In this document: positions 1 to 10,133 of the stretch, one piece after another
Numbering within the stretch: position 1 is the stretch's first letter
Layout of the letters: the number at the start of each line of letters is the position of its first letter
Assembly: GCA_021307315.1 (NCBI GenBank)
Contig: JAJSPD010000049.1
Coordinates: forward strand, 62,001 to 126,000
Direction: 5' to 3'
From: Bisporella sp. PMI_857
Lineage: Eukaryota > Ascomycota > Leotiomycetes > Helotiales > Helotiaceae
Length of the DNA: 64,000 bases
Translations under genes and position numbers: made by a program
Notes under the pieces: model-generated
Databases searched by the model: none
The model's input: the letters and a program-made list of their open reading frames with translations, nothing else
What the model was told of the DNA's origin: nothing

Positions 1-246
1 TTCCTCAAGAGCGAAGCACCCTACTACCACACATCATTCAAGTTGGTCGCCATCTCTTATGGCGCAGCTGCACTTTCGAGCGTCGCATTGCGTCTCTATC
101 TAGATGTCATGAACAGGCGATGGGAAGTTGAAGAGCGGTCGCCCACACCGATCATCCAAGAGAGCGGCGCCCCTTCTCCTGTTCTTGAGATAGAGCCTGC
201 TACAGTTGCGAGGGAGGTGAAGTCGGGTTTCAGGTATCGGCTATGA
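1..246 (+). CDS. MFS transporter, C-terminal end (Dal5/allantoate permease-like), partial
   Basis: Only the last 81 codons are present and the 5' part lies outside the window. The fragment is open from base 1 and ends at TGA 244-246. It starts with a short loop (SEAPYYHTSF), followed by one hydrophobic segment rich in Ala, Ser and Leu, then a basic stretch (MNRRWE) and a cytoplasmic tail of about 40 residues. This is the usual ending of fungal Dal5-type anion:cation symporters, where the last membrane helix is followed by an N/K-R-R/K-R/E motif. Those proteins import organic anions such as allantoate, nicotinate or pantothenate across the plasma membrane. The substrate cannot be told from this tail. 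Another MFS subfamily is possible. Confidence 0.65.
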   Translation, partial: FLKSEAPYYHTSFKLVAISYGAAALSSVALRLYLDVMNRRWEVEERSPTPIIQESGAPSPVLEIEPATVAREVKSGFRYRL

Positions 247-507
247 CGATTGCGACCTTTCTGCGCGTTTTCTTTTCATTACGTTGCACTCGAAACCCGT
301 ATAATGTGTCTAGTTTAAATGGTGGACATGTTTAAGAAAGAGCTCGCAGATAGAGGGGATAAACATACCGTAATGTAATACTTACTAGTAGATCTTCCTG
401 CGCTACTAATACTACGATCCGTAAAAATTTGCGATTTTCAGTAATTTACAGTTGTCTTTCCGTACATACTTATACAGCTAATGAAGTAGCAACCATGAAT
501 GAATCAA

Positions 508-2069
508 TTACCAAGTGGTCTGCATTTTGGGATACCCTTTCGAGCTTAATCCTAGGTCAACAAAAACAGGATCATCGTCCTTCAGGCCATGGACGCGCTC
601 ATGATCTTCGTTCAGCAACTTCTCTATCTCATCTACTGGTGCCACCTTCTCGTCACCTCTTTGATCTTTATTGACTTCTTCTAATGAGTGACAATAATTA
701 CCCATCCTGGACAGTCAAATGTCAATAGAAACCTAATATGATGAGATAGGATTATCTCACCCTTCACCAATAATCAAGACTTGGGTATTCTCATAATCCA
801 ACAGCTCCGGCTCTAGAGGCATCCATCGCAAATTCCTAAACTTCTTCCGAATATGTTCTGGGTATTCGGCAGGGTTATCGAGAGTCGCATTTGCAGGACC
901 AGGTGCCTTTGGGTTCTTGGTTGACACGGTGTAGCTGCCTCGTTCATGTGCTCCTAACTGCATCGTATTAGTTAATATTCGGAGGCAAATATAAAAATTT
1001 ACTTACCTCCTTTTGAGCTTCACCAATCTCGGGGTAAGTAATATGATAAGCTAAATGCGAAGCGCGACCGGTGGAAGTGATCGCATATACGCCTTCCGCG
1101 AACGGAGTCGCAGCTGGGGTATGGCTCGTACTAGTAGTCTTTGTAGGATAGTCGACACTGGAGAACTGATCTCTTAAATCCTTAATGGAGGAATTTGACT
1201 TCTCCACAAATACTAAGAAACGATCTCTATTACTGTTGGGAAGCACCTTCTTAGGTAGCGCCAGAAGCCGGACATTTCCGTCATGTAGAGGACCGTCACC
1301 GAGCTTGCACCAACTAAATTAATGCATCAGTGTGTTTGTTTCATTTGTAAAAGCGGTATGGGCATACTTGGAAGTGGGCTAAGAACAATATAGCTCCTCA
1401 TAGTATCTTCGATATCCTGAGGATCCTCGACGCCAATACATCCGCGGAAGAAGAAGTATATGATGCCCTTCTCAAGAATCGAAGACGGTATCTGAGCTTC
1501 CCGCTTCTCATCCTCGACCACAGACTCAGTATTTTCAGATATCTTCGTCTTCGAATCTTGCTCCTTCTGAATATCTTTTTTTCACTTCGTTTATGTCTGC
1601 CTTTGTCTACGAAATACAGTATTAGTAGATGTCTCGAAAAGTTTGCTTTAGTACCAATAGCATGTTAACGTACCTCATCAAAGGCATTCTTCTCCCTATC
1701 TTTCTGACCGCCCTCCTCCTTCTCTATCGAAGCGTCCTTCTTTTCCATAGTCTTCCGCTCCAGTTTATCCTCCTTAAACTGTCCACTCGAGCGCTGTTCA
1801 AATTTTTGGGGATCCTCCTCAATCTGTTCCGCAACAGCTCCATCATCCTCAACACCACTCATTAAGACATCTCCTGGCTTTGGATCATCTACATTTCGCT
1901 TATTAGCAGGTTCGGCACCCTCCTTGGCGACCAAAGTCTCCTCAATGGTTTTCTGCGCCTTTCCAGAAGTCCTGCGTGCTTAAGACGGAGGGGAGGATGG
2001 GGCCCCGGGATTGGAGCGCTTAGTGCCCTTGGGGGAAGCCTGAGATGTTTGGGAGCGCGTCCTTGTCAT
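508..2069 (-). pseudogene. Broken conserved fungal gene (family often auto-labelled 'BTB domain transcription factor')
   Basis: Read on the minus strand from ATG 2069-2067. The N-terminus is basic and Ser/Pro-rich (MTRTRSQTSQASPKG), followed by a long acidic/Lys-rich disordered region and a conserved core containing EKGIIYFFFRG, PLAEGVYAITS-like and GPANATL motifs. It ends near DLGLSSKGYPKMQTTW at 508. From memory this is a widespread Pezizomycotina family with a misleading BTB label; I see no BTB fold. Introns can be placed at about 1606-1658, 1302-1364, 967-1005 and 708-764. Three lesions break it: an in-frame TAA at 1982-1980 (codon 30), an A7 run at 1576-1582 where six would keep frame, and a one-base loss near 1300 just before KLGDG. 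With three separate breaks I call it a pseudogene. Sequencing error in the A7 run alone would not rescue it. Confidence 0.7.
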
Positions 2070-2443
2070 GATTGTGCTATTTGCATTAGCATAGGTCCTA
2101 TAATCCTCTTACCAGAATTTGAGCACCCAATTCAATGTTCTCGAGAGAAGAATAACTTGGCTAGATATTTCAGAGTACAAGCCAATTGGCCATAAGTAAT
2201 TGCGGGATCGAACAGAACGAGACGTGCAATACAAATGAAGCAGGAAATCTGTAAATCGGCGCGCCTACGTCAGTGAGACGCGATTCAGTTCAGATGACGT
2301 CGATGATGACTTAGAGGCAGGTCACGTGTTTTCATGTTCCTTTCTGCCGTTCTCAGTCTTAGGCTCACTTCACTCTAGCAATGCTCAATATTAGGTGGCA
2401 AGTCAAGGAATAGATGTGCTGTTCGCCGAAAGCTCTCTTTGGC

Positions 2444-2834
2444 TCACTTGAGAAATTCATATGACACGGAACAATTCTCCTTAACACTCCGCTTCAAGCC
2501 AACCGCTTTGCCTCCTTCATACTCGACTCCAGCGCCTCCCCCTTCGCCTGAGATGCCTTCAAGCTTGAGCCTCAATTCCTCGTCGAGTTGAGCTTGCGTT
2601 TTCTTCTTCGGCTGTGGTTCTTCGGCGGATGTAGTTTGCAGCGGCGTCTTCTTCGTTGAGCTGTCTTGATTGCCGCCTGATGTTTCTGGGGCAGTTGATA
2701 ACTAAATCACAAAGTTAGTCGTTTCAAGCAATCATAATGGAATAGGGATAACTTGCACTGCTGGTCGATGTATTTAACGCTCTTACTTGAGTCCGGCTAT
2801 GGCGCGATGCCGCACGTATTGGTCTCATAAACAT
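2444..2834 (-). pseudogene. Small conserved fungal protein, probably mitochondrial, with a C-terminal frameshift
   Basis: Exon 1 (ATG 2834, or 2828) encodes a basic leader, MFMRPIRAASRHSRTQ, that looks like a mitochondrial presequence. It is joined over an intron of about 91 nt (GTAAGA donor, GACTAAC branch, TTTAG acceptor, about 2702-2792) to an exon encoding a Lys/Gln-rich linker and the core EELRLKLEGISGEGGGAGVEYEGGKAVGLKRSVKEN. As I recall the family, this small fungal protein ends KENMFR-x-I. Here one base seems to be missing at about 2475 (AATTG instead of AATATG). Inserting it gives NMFRVI and an immediate TGA at 2459-2457. As written, the frame runs on to a TGA at 2446-2444 with an unrelated tail. 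The function is unknown. The lesion is tiny and could be an assembly indel. Confidence 0.6.
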
Positions 2835-3364
2835 CCTATGATCTAGATTTTAGACTTCCCCAACGCCCAATATCAATTTTGCTATCGAGATTAGGAGTCT
2901 GGCCATGCTTTGTGATCAGGATATGATACTGATTTCTTAAGTGAAAGTTAATACGTCATGGTAAAGAGATGTACACTTGAACGTGCAATGGCCTCCAAAG
3001 GCTGTCTTGGCATCTCCCACATCAATGCCACTATAAGGCATTCATATAATTTAGAGATACAGTATATATAGTATGCTTTCATTAGATCAAAGGAGAAGTA
3101 ACTATCGTGATGGGGACTGCTTACCAGGGTTTGATGTATTGCATTGGAAAATCTACAATTTGAGTAAAGCTCATTCACAAAGATGAATAACTGAGAAATT
3201 GATATCGGTAGTTCAAGTTTCGAATTCTAAAATCAAGCTCAAGGCATTGAGCGATGGTATCCTAACTCCGTAACCGTTCTATATGCCATACTCCAAAATA
3301 TACCAATCGTCTGATCGACCATAGACACAAAAAGAAATTCGTCATATTAACCACAAACATCCAT
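2835..3364. other. Intergenic, 530 bp
   Basis: This AT-rich stretch lies upstream of the small mitochondrial-type gene and downstream of the HAD gene. The only open frame is a 76-codon minus-strand frame without family resemblance. I see no gene in it. Confidence 0.5.
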
Positions 3365-4894
3365 CTACTCAACCGCAGAAACAGATCCTCCTCCTGTGAC
3401 GGGGTTGATGTTATCATTCCAGTTGAACTTGAAGTCCTGGCCCAGCTCCTTCCTCAGCGCAGTCTGAACCGCCTCCAGCACGTTATTGAATACACCAAAA
3501 TTTGCTGGGTTCTCTTTATCATTCCCCTCACCCTGGTACACGCCTGTCCTCACCAAGCAGGTATTCCATCCGTACATGTTACCTCCGACGATATCCGACT
3601 GTGGGTTATCACCAATCATGTAGATGTTCTTTGGCAGACGCTCCTCATTATGGATAGTCTCCATCCATGAAGTCATGACTTCGTCAGCATATTTGTAGGT
3701 AGCGAGCTCAGGCTTGCCGTACACGACACGTTCAAGCTCATGCCCAGTAATGGACTTGTAGATAGCCTCGAGGGAGATGCGGAATGTGCCTTGGGACATA
3801 CGAGGTGTTGGGTGCTCGGTGGGGCAGAGAAGATCGCCTTGGGAGAAGTAGATGGGGATGCGGTTAGCGAGAGGGTCCTTGGCACGGGTGCCGAGAACTC
3901 CACCTTCTGATTGTAGGAGATCCATGATGATTTGGAGATCCGTGGCATAGTCACGGGAGTCGGAGAATACGAGAATAGCTTCGATCTTGACCTTTGAGAA
4001 GTCTCGAGGAGTCGAGGTTGCTCGTTGCTCTGCAGTGAAGTGCTCGCGGAGGGGGGAGATAGTGGAGTCGGAGGCATAGATATCGTTGGGGACGATAACA
4101 TTCTTGAAACCATATTGCTTTGCGACCTCGCGGCATTGGTAGTTCTCTCCTCCTACAACGAGAACTGTCTCATAATATTCTGCTAGCGCTGACATGGGGG
4201 TGTGAGACTGAATGAATTGCTCAGTGGAGATTGGTGAATGGAGGATTTTGGAGAGCTGTGCGCAGCGTGCTGCTTCTGGCTTGCCAGAACCATTCGTGAG
4301 AAAGATGTGTGGGATCTTGATGCCGAGTTCATTATCGCCGTTCAAGATTTCGAGGACTCTCCTTCCCTCTGGAATGAGCCGATCACCGTGGACCAAAACC
4401 CCGTCGATATCAAAAGCGAATGCCATATCCTTTGCAGCTGCAGTCGTGACAGCAGACATGTCCTGAACTTGTGAGGATAGAATGTCTCGTGTTGGCTGGA
4501 TCGTTGGCATGCCAGGTCTGCTTGGTCTGTCGTCTGCATGGTGAACAGAAGAGAGTCGAGAAGAGCGCTTCCCGCGCGGAATAGGAAGCGATGTCCCGAA
4601 GCTATTCCGCGATCCTCGGCGAGCTGTTGAAGAAGGAGAAATGCTTAGCGAGTGCATAAGGTCGTTGGTTTGAGCAATTTGTGATCTGGTAGCTGGCACT
4701 TCGATTGCTCCATCAAGATCCTCACCTGGAATGGCCAGGTTGTGCTGATATTTGCCTTGCGAGCGCATAGAGCCATGGCTGGCAATCTTTTGAAGATTGT
4801 TTCCCTTCGAGCTACCAGGCCGCTGAGATGGTGCAGCAAAGTCGGAATCTTCGAAAGCAGGCATGTTGACGACTTGGTTATTGTTCTGTAGCAA
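3365..4894 (-). CDS. HAD-superfamily hydrolase, CECR5/YKR070W type
   Basis: This is a single exon of 509 codons. The first ~150 residues are Ser/Arg-rich, probably disordered, and contain alternative starts at M1 and M11. The HAD domain then begins with the nucleophile motif FDIDGV at residues 161-166, followed by HIFLTNGSG (motif II Thr/Ser), a C2-type cap containing ETVLVVGGENYQCREVA, the motif III Lys in VYGKPELATY, and the acidic motif IV MIGDNPQSDIVGGNMYGW. This order and the cap match the CECR5/YKR070W subfamily (HAD-IIA), which is usually mitochondrial and thought to be a phosphatase of unknown substrate. Here the N-terminus is longer than usual and not a clean presequence, so M11 or a later start is possible. 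It is divergent with the aldo-keto reductase across 1.15 kb. Confidence 0.88.
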   Translation of the reverse strand: MLQNNNQVVNMPAFEDSDFAAPSQRPGSSKGNNLQKIASHGSMRSQGKYQHNLAIPGEDLDGAIEVPATRSQIAQTNDLMHSLSISPSSTARRGSRNSFGTSLPIPRGKRSSRLSSVHHADDRPSRPGMPTIQPTRDILSSQVQDMSAVTTAAAKDMAFAFDIDGVLVHGDRLIPEGRRVLEILNGDNELGIKIPHIFLTNGSGKPEAARCAQLSKILHSPISTEQFIQSHTPMSALAEYYETVLVVGGENYQCREVAKQYGFKNVIVPNDIYASDSTISPLREHFTAEQRATSTPRDFSKVKIEAILVFSDSRDYATDLQIIMDLLQSEGGVLGTRAKDPLANRIPIYFSQGDLLCPTEHPTPRMSQGTFRISLEAIYKSITGHELERVVYGKPELATYKYADEVMTSWMETIHNEERLPKNIYMIGDNPQSDIVGGNMYGWNTCLVRTGVYQGEGNDKENPANFGVFNNVLEAVQTALRKELGQDFKFNWNDNINPVTGGGSVSAVE

Positions 4895-6047
4895 GATTTG
4901 TTTTATCGTGTGTTGTGTTTGCGGTATCTTAGCAAAGTTTAAAGGAGCAGTGAAATGTAGAATGGTGATGATGATAGTGGAGGAGGAGCTTGGAAGGAAT
5001 ACTGAGCGTATATATCGATGTTTGGAGAGAACTCAAACACGCTAGAGAAAATAAACCTTCACATCGATGTTATACAGACACTGTTTCCAAGTTGAGTGAA
5101 TCCGAAATATCCCATCTGTACCCACCTGGCCTAAGTTGCCATCGCTCTCACCTACCTATTGAATTCGAAGGGTGAAACAAGTCTCCAGTATAGTATTACC
5201 GTTTGCGGACGGTGTGTAAAAGTCTCTATCAAAAGCGGAACCGCGATATGTGCTGAGGTTGACTCAGTCCACATATAATAGAAGCGGTAAAGGCTGTTAG
5301 AAACAACTATGGCGATGAATAGCGGGCACGCTGAACACTTGCCAGGTTCTATTCGACGGTACGGAGATAGAGCCTCGTACGCAATAAGGATACTTCGGTA
5401 ATGTCAAAGATTTCAGGGGTGCCACAGTTACTTCCTGCAATGACGTCTAAACGCCCCACTTGGCACTTGGAGTTTTTCCGGAATGGCGCCGATGATCATC
5501 CAGATGCCGGCTTGGCAATCTTCTGCCAATGACGACACTTTTTGCGGCTCTCCTGCGAGTCGCCTCCAGTCAGTCATTTTCGTCCTCCTCATCCTTTTAC
5601 AGGATCTTCGCTTTAAGGTTTTAACAGCCTGAAAATGGTGGATCAGAACTTCCCGTTCCTGACGGTCAACGTATCAGGAATAAACAAGCATTCGCCTCAA
5701 GCCCTGACTCAAGTCCACTCTTATCCATTCTTCTTGATAAGAATATCTTGAAATTATGGATAACTGGCGTCATACTCTCGCTGCTGTTATGTGGTGCACA
5801 TAATGCAAAGAGTGAGGAATTGAGGATAGCGCGGAAAAAGGTTGTAAAAGAATTTGCAAGTGTTGGATGGGGCGATGCTCTCAGAGTTTATAGAATGAGG
5901 AGAGGACAGAATCACATCATCCATTCACTTTCAAAATATCCAACCCAGTACCACCCCTCCCTCTAAGCAAACACGAAACAAGCTTTGTACTCAAATCTTT
6001 CCATAATCAGAGAAGATTGTAAGCAGGAGAAACCACATCATATCAAC
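4895..6047. promoter_or_regulatory. Divergent intergenic region between the HAD and aldo-keto reductase genes
   Basis: These 1.15 kb hold the promoters of two divergent genes. A 72-codon plus-strand frame at 5748-5966 shows no family resemblance. CT-rich stretches lie shortly upstream of the reductase ATG. I found no RNA gene or repeat. Confidence 0.45.
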
Positions 6048-7250
6048 ATGCCTCATAGCACCCAAGTCGGAGCTGCCCCAGCAGTGACTGGCCCAATGAT
6101 CACGCTCCGCAATGGAGTCCAGATGCCATCTTTGGGATTTGGCACCTTCGCCTCCAAAGGGAGCGCAGGTGAGACACACAAAGCAGTAGTTGAGGCTCTA
6201 AACGCAGGATACCGTCATCTCGATTGTGCGAAGTTGTAAGTTTATCTCTAGCTGCAATTACGTTATGGATGAAACTCCTTTCCCGAGAGAACCCTCACGA
6301 TCGATTTGATTTCCCATCATGAAAGAAAGCCTCTTTGAGTGACGCTCCACTCTGAAAGGTGCTTGACTTTGGAGTGAAGTTCCACCTGCACATTATACAT
6401 ACTACTGCACAATTGCATCAAAAGCTAACTCCCTCCTCCCAGCTACGAAAATGAAGGCGAAGTAGGATCAGGAATCAAAGAATTCCTCTCCCAAAACCCC
6501 TCCGTCTCCCGCTCCGACATCTTCATCTGCACCAAAGTATGGAACCACCTACACGCCCCGGCGGACGTGGAATGGTCCTTCCAAGAATCGCTCCGCCTCC
6601 TGCAAGTGGACTACATCGACGCTTTCCTGGTGCACTGGCCTATCGCCACGAAGCGCAACCAGGACTACACCATCGCCCTTGGCGCGGACGGGAAGTACAT
6701 CATCGACCACGAGCTGACCGAGAACCCGCTACCAACCTGGCGTGCCATGGAGAGCATATACACGCGTGGGCTCGCGCGGAGCATCGGCATCTCGAACTTC
6801 ACCGAGAAAGGGATCGAGCAGCTGCTGAGCTTCGCGAGGACGCAGCCCATGATGAACCAGGTCGAGATCCATCCGTTCCTGCCACAGGAGCCGCTGATCA
6901 AGTACTGCCTTGGGCGGGAGATTGTGCCCGTCGCGTACTCGCCGCTCGGGTCGCAAGACCAGGTCCCCGGGACGGGCGAGAAGGTCGCCACGAACAAAGA
7001 CCTCATCCGCGTCGCCGAACAAAAGGGCGTCACCCTTGCACAAGTTCTGATCGCGTGGGGGATTAAGCGAGGATACGCTGTTCTGCCAAAGAGCAGCAAC
7101 CCAGAGCGCATTGCGAGCAATGCCAAGTTGATCGAGTTGACGGACGAGGAGTGTGCTGCCATTAACAAGGTTGCGGAGGGACGATGGTCGCGCTTCGTCA
7201 ACATGAAAGATACCTTCGGCTACGATGTCTGGCCCGAGGAATCTGCTTAG
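6048..7250 (+). CDS. Aldo-keto reductase (AKR), NADPH-dependent
   Basis: Two exons, 6048-6235 and 6443-7250, join in phase across a 207-nt intron (GTAAGT donor, CTCCCAG acceptor) to give 331 residues, the normal AKR length. The start ATG at 6048 leads into ITLRNGVQMPSLGFGTF, the first strand of the (alpha/beta)8 barrel. The catalytic tetrad is complete: Asp59 and Tyr64 in DCAKFYENE, Lys94 in CTKVWN and His127 in FLVHW. Later AKR signatures are GISNFTEKGIEQL, NQVEIHPFLPQ, YSPLGS and the cofactor-binding VLPKSSNPERI. The likely reaction is NADPH-dependent reduction of aldehydes or ketones (xylose reductase or glycerol/GCY1-like) in the cytosol. The exact substrate cannot be told. Exon 2 is markedly more GC-rich (about 6540-7030) than its surroundings. 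Confidence 0.95.
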
Positions 7251-7791
7251 ATGCGGTTATTAGAATATCATTTGCAGCTGTGGGATAAGGACAGGAAATT
7301 TGAGGGATAGGCGTTAATACCAATGGGATATACCTTAAACTAGAGTCGTTTTAGAGCTCAGAATCAATGAGCGCATTTAATTGCTTGGTGCAGGCCGCTC
7401 CATCTGATTTCGATATAACCTCACACTGTGAGGTAGTGAGTGATTAAAATAGTCTCTATGACCTACTTGAGCTCTAGCATATTTGCTAATACGACCTGAA
7501 ACGGATGGTCATTTTATTGGTAGAAAATACCTCGACAAATTATTTCCTTGGTCAAGAATTTAAATAGTAGATAGGTTAAAGAGAAATGCCTCGCTTTTAA
7601 ACTTGCTTGATTGTTGAGTTGGGTATAACTAAACCTGCAATATATTATATGATCCGAAAGATGCTTGCCGACGAGCACTTCGTGCTGGCTTGCATATTCA
7701 TTGACGCCAATACCTGTGCTTGAACTCCACGCCGATGCACCGTACAATACCTATGAAAGAACTTAATCAGTAACTTCAACCCATAGATCTA
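7251..7791. other. Convergent 3' region, 541 bp
   Basis: This lies between the convergent 3' ends of the aldo-keto reductase and the Sas2 gene. It is AT-rich and holds only a 77-codon minus-strand frame without recognizable content. I see no gene. Confidence 0.45.
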
Positions 7792-8917
7792 TCAAGCAGC
7801 AGACTCCTCCTCAACCGCCGGCTTCATGGCATATCCCTCCAGGAAGCCTTCCGCATCCACAACTTTCTTCAGATCCAGCTTCTGCTCCTCGACCCATTTC
7901 CTCACCTTCCCTTTATCCAACAGTACCCTTTCCTTATCCCCCTTTCCCTTCCCAGCCTTCTCTACCACACCCATCTCCCTCAACACTCCCAAACAGTCAT
8001 CCGGATGGATCCACGTCCCTTTACTAACATCCTCTACGGTCACCATGCCCTTCCCTTTCTTGCGGTCCGTCTCCTTTAGCGCCAACACATACCTCGCGAT
8101 CTCGGCGCCCCAAAATCTTCTGTATCCTTTCTTGCCCAGGTCAGATATAGGTTTCTCTGGTCCACCGAGAATCTCTTCGCGACGGGAGATCTCGTACGAG
8201 ACTCCCATGAGCATGGCGCCGAGGCCTTTGCGCTGCCAGGGGGGGAAGACGAGGATACAGGCGAGGTTGTTATTGTCCCATGACATTTTCTCTTTGGAGA
8301 AAAAGCCCACGATTTGCTGGGCACCGGTTTTGGGGCAGGCATGGACGAGAAGGAAGTAATTGAAGCCGAAGACGTCGAAGAACACGGATTTGTTATCTAG
8401 GAAGAGCTTTGCGAACAGGGAGAGGTTTTGGCAGAATAGCTACGGCGCATTAGCATCAATACTTCATTAGAGGCTGAGGAATATGCTGGCATTTGTAATA
8501 ACTTACAGTATCAACCTCTCCATCCACCTCCCAAACACTCCACGTTCCTGTCTGCCCATGTGTATAGATCTTCCTGCCTGGCGGTCCCGCCGTCGCCCTC
8601 AGACATCCCCTACAATGTCTTGCCCACTCTTCCACATTCTTCCCATATCCAAAGCACCATTTACAAACATATAGGGTCTGCACCACAATTCCCCTCCCAT
8701 CGCCCAGCAAACCCTTCTCCCCGATGATCTCCTTAGGATACCAGCTTGGATACCAGCTTTTGAAGATAACATCTCCAAACACCACTTTATCAATATTACG
8801 TTCTATTGTTTTGTCCTTATTATCCTTTATAGATACGCCAGTACTTGACGCGGATGTTGAATTATTCATTGTCAGAGGCCGGCGCGAACTCGCAATATTG
8901 GATTCTAGTGTCGGCAT
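7792..8917 (-). CDS. SAS2: MYST-family histone acetyltransferase, Sas2-like
   Basis: Exons 8917-8507 and 8439-7792 join in phase 0 (GTAAGT donor, CCGTAG acceptor) and encode about 352 residues from the ATG at 8917. The MYST zinc finger is visible as YVCKWC...HCRGC. It is followed by GRKIYTHG, then across the splice junction DTLFCQNLSLFAKLFLDNK and FFDVFGFNYFLLVH. The acetyl-CoA loop is QRKGLG in ACILVFPPWQRKGLG, with the conserved Cys just before it, and SYEISRREEILGGPEKPISDLG follows. Sas2 acetylates H4K16 in the SAS complex and sets chromatin boundaries in yeast. The GEKGLLGDG insert and IVVQTLYVCKWCFGY are closer to Sas2 than to Esa1. The start is uncertain: coding-like sequence in broken frames continues upstream to about 9631. 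Confidence 0.85.
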
Positions 8918-9631
8918 TCTTGCGGGATCAGAGCTTGAAGCAGCTCCGAGACACAAATCGTGCCCTCTGGAAGTTGCTTGGCTTTCGTCTCCCCTTTCTT
9001 GCTTGTGCTTGTGACAATGGCGTCGAATCCAAGCAGCGGTTCAGAACCCTTTCCTACCACCCCAGGGAAATTGTGGCCTTTCTGTTGTTGTTTCGTTATA
9101 GTAGGATCAAAAATCCGACCTCGACCTTGCAGAATTTGGCATCGACCTCGATATGATCTGTCTTCCAGGGCAAAGGGTGTTTACTAATTGAATGAATGGA
9201 GTTGCAGTTAGACCAGATCGTTTCGTCACTGGGGAAGCTTTCTTGCTTCGAGACGCGTGCTCTTGGGTAGTTCCTTCACTAGAATTTGCGGGTCTCTTTC
9301 CCTTAGCAACTTTGAAGTTCGTAAGCGTCTTTTGATCCTGGGGTTATTCGGGAGGAAGAGAGCCCGTGATAGACTCGATATCTTCTCTTGAGGGTCGAAG
9401 AGGTGTCAAGTACGCAGTCAATTTGAGCTTGGTGTCCACGCCCCACCTGTTATGAGGACTGCTTGCTGGCAAGAACAATTGACTCGGTGGCTTTCTAGAC
9501 GCAAAGTTTACAGTAGGAGTATTGTCTGGCGGGAGGGTGAGATGCCTGCTAGAGAGGGTTGGAAGACGTCTTGGTTTGTCAGAACTATGGCCCCTCATTG
9601 GGTTAGCTTTCACATTTTGTGGGCCACTCAT
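8918..9631 (-). pseudogene. Coding-like 5' extension of the Sas2 gene in broken frames
   Basis: Upstream of the Sas2 start, a minus-strand frame opens at ATG 9631 (MSGPQNVKANPMRG) and encodes a basic, Ser/Pro-rich, disordered-type sequence. It hits TAA at 9346-9344 in a Gln-rich context (PPE-stop-PQDQKTL), where CAA would fit. The same frame then continues open to about 9200. A second frame carries GRCQILQGRGRIFDP and GSEPLLGFDAIVTSTSKKGETKAKQ down to about 8965, and a third frame leads into the MYST exon. This looks like one N-terminal region interrupted by one nonsense codon and two frame changes. Alternatives are unrecognized introns or a separate small gene. The catalytic domain downstream is intact. 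Confidence 0.4.
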
Positions 9632-10133
9632 GATTAATGACTTTTGGTGTAACCTGAAAAACTTAGATTTGAGATGAATAGTTGATGAGGAAGCGGTTCT
9701 ATCATTACCCAAAGCAGAGGCTTAGGAGAAGTGGGAATGAAATCGTGCTTAGAAAAAATGTCTAGTCAACATTGCAGTCTACAACCGCGAAAATAAGGGT
9801 TGTGTCGACCATTGTTATAGGAGTACTGTTCAGCGCTACGGAAAAATATTCGTGGTATCATACTTCACTAAGAAGCAATCTCAATGAAACATCTATCAAT
9901 TACTATTCGCCATAATAATGCATGACGAAGCCGCATACTGCGGAAGGATACGCCGCGAAACTAATGTAGCAGTTCGATACTCTTTGAATGTAGACTTCCC
10001 TGTCAATCATCCGAGAGTCTCAAGGTGTAAGTAGGTGTAGTAGCAAGACAATATGTGAAGCCACCAAACCATTGTCACCCTTCCCTTTCATGTATTTCCA
10101 TTGTATACACCCCCGATGCCCTTGACTCTCATC
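9632..10133. other. Intergenic, 502 bp
   Basis: AT-rich sequence between the 5' end of the Sas2 region and the 3' end of Rpn3. I see no gene, RNA or repeat. Confidence 0.45.

Noticed and set aside
6665..7204. 179-codon minus-strand open frame inside the aldo-keto reductase
   Set aside because: It is antisense to an exon with a complete catalytic tetrad and results from the high GC content there; no family resemblance.
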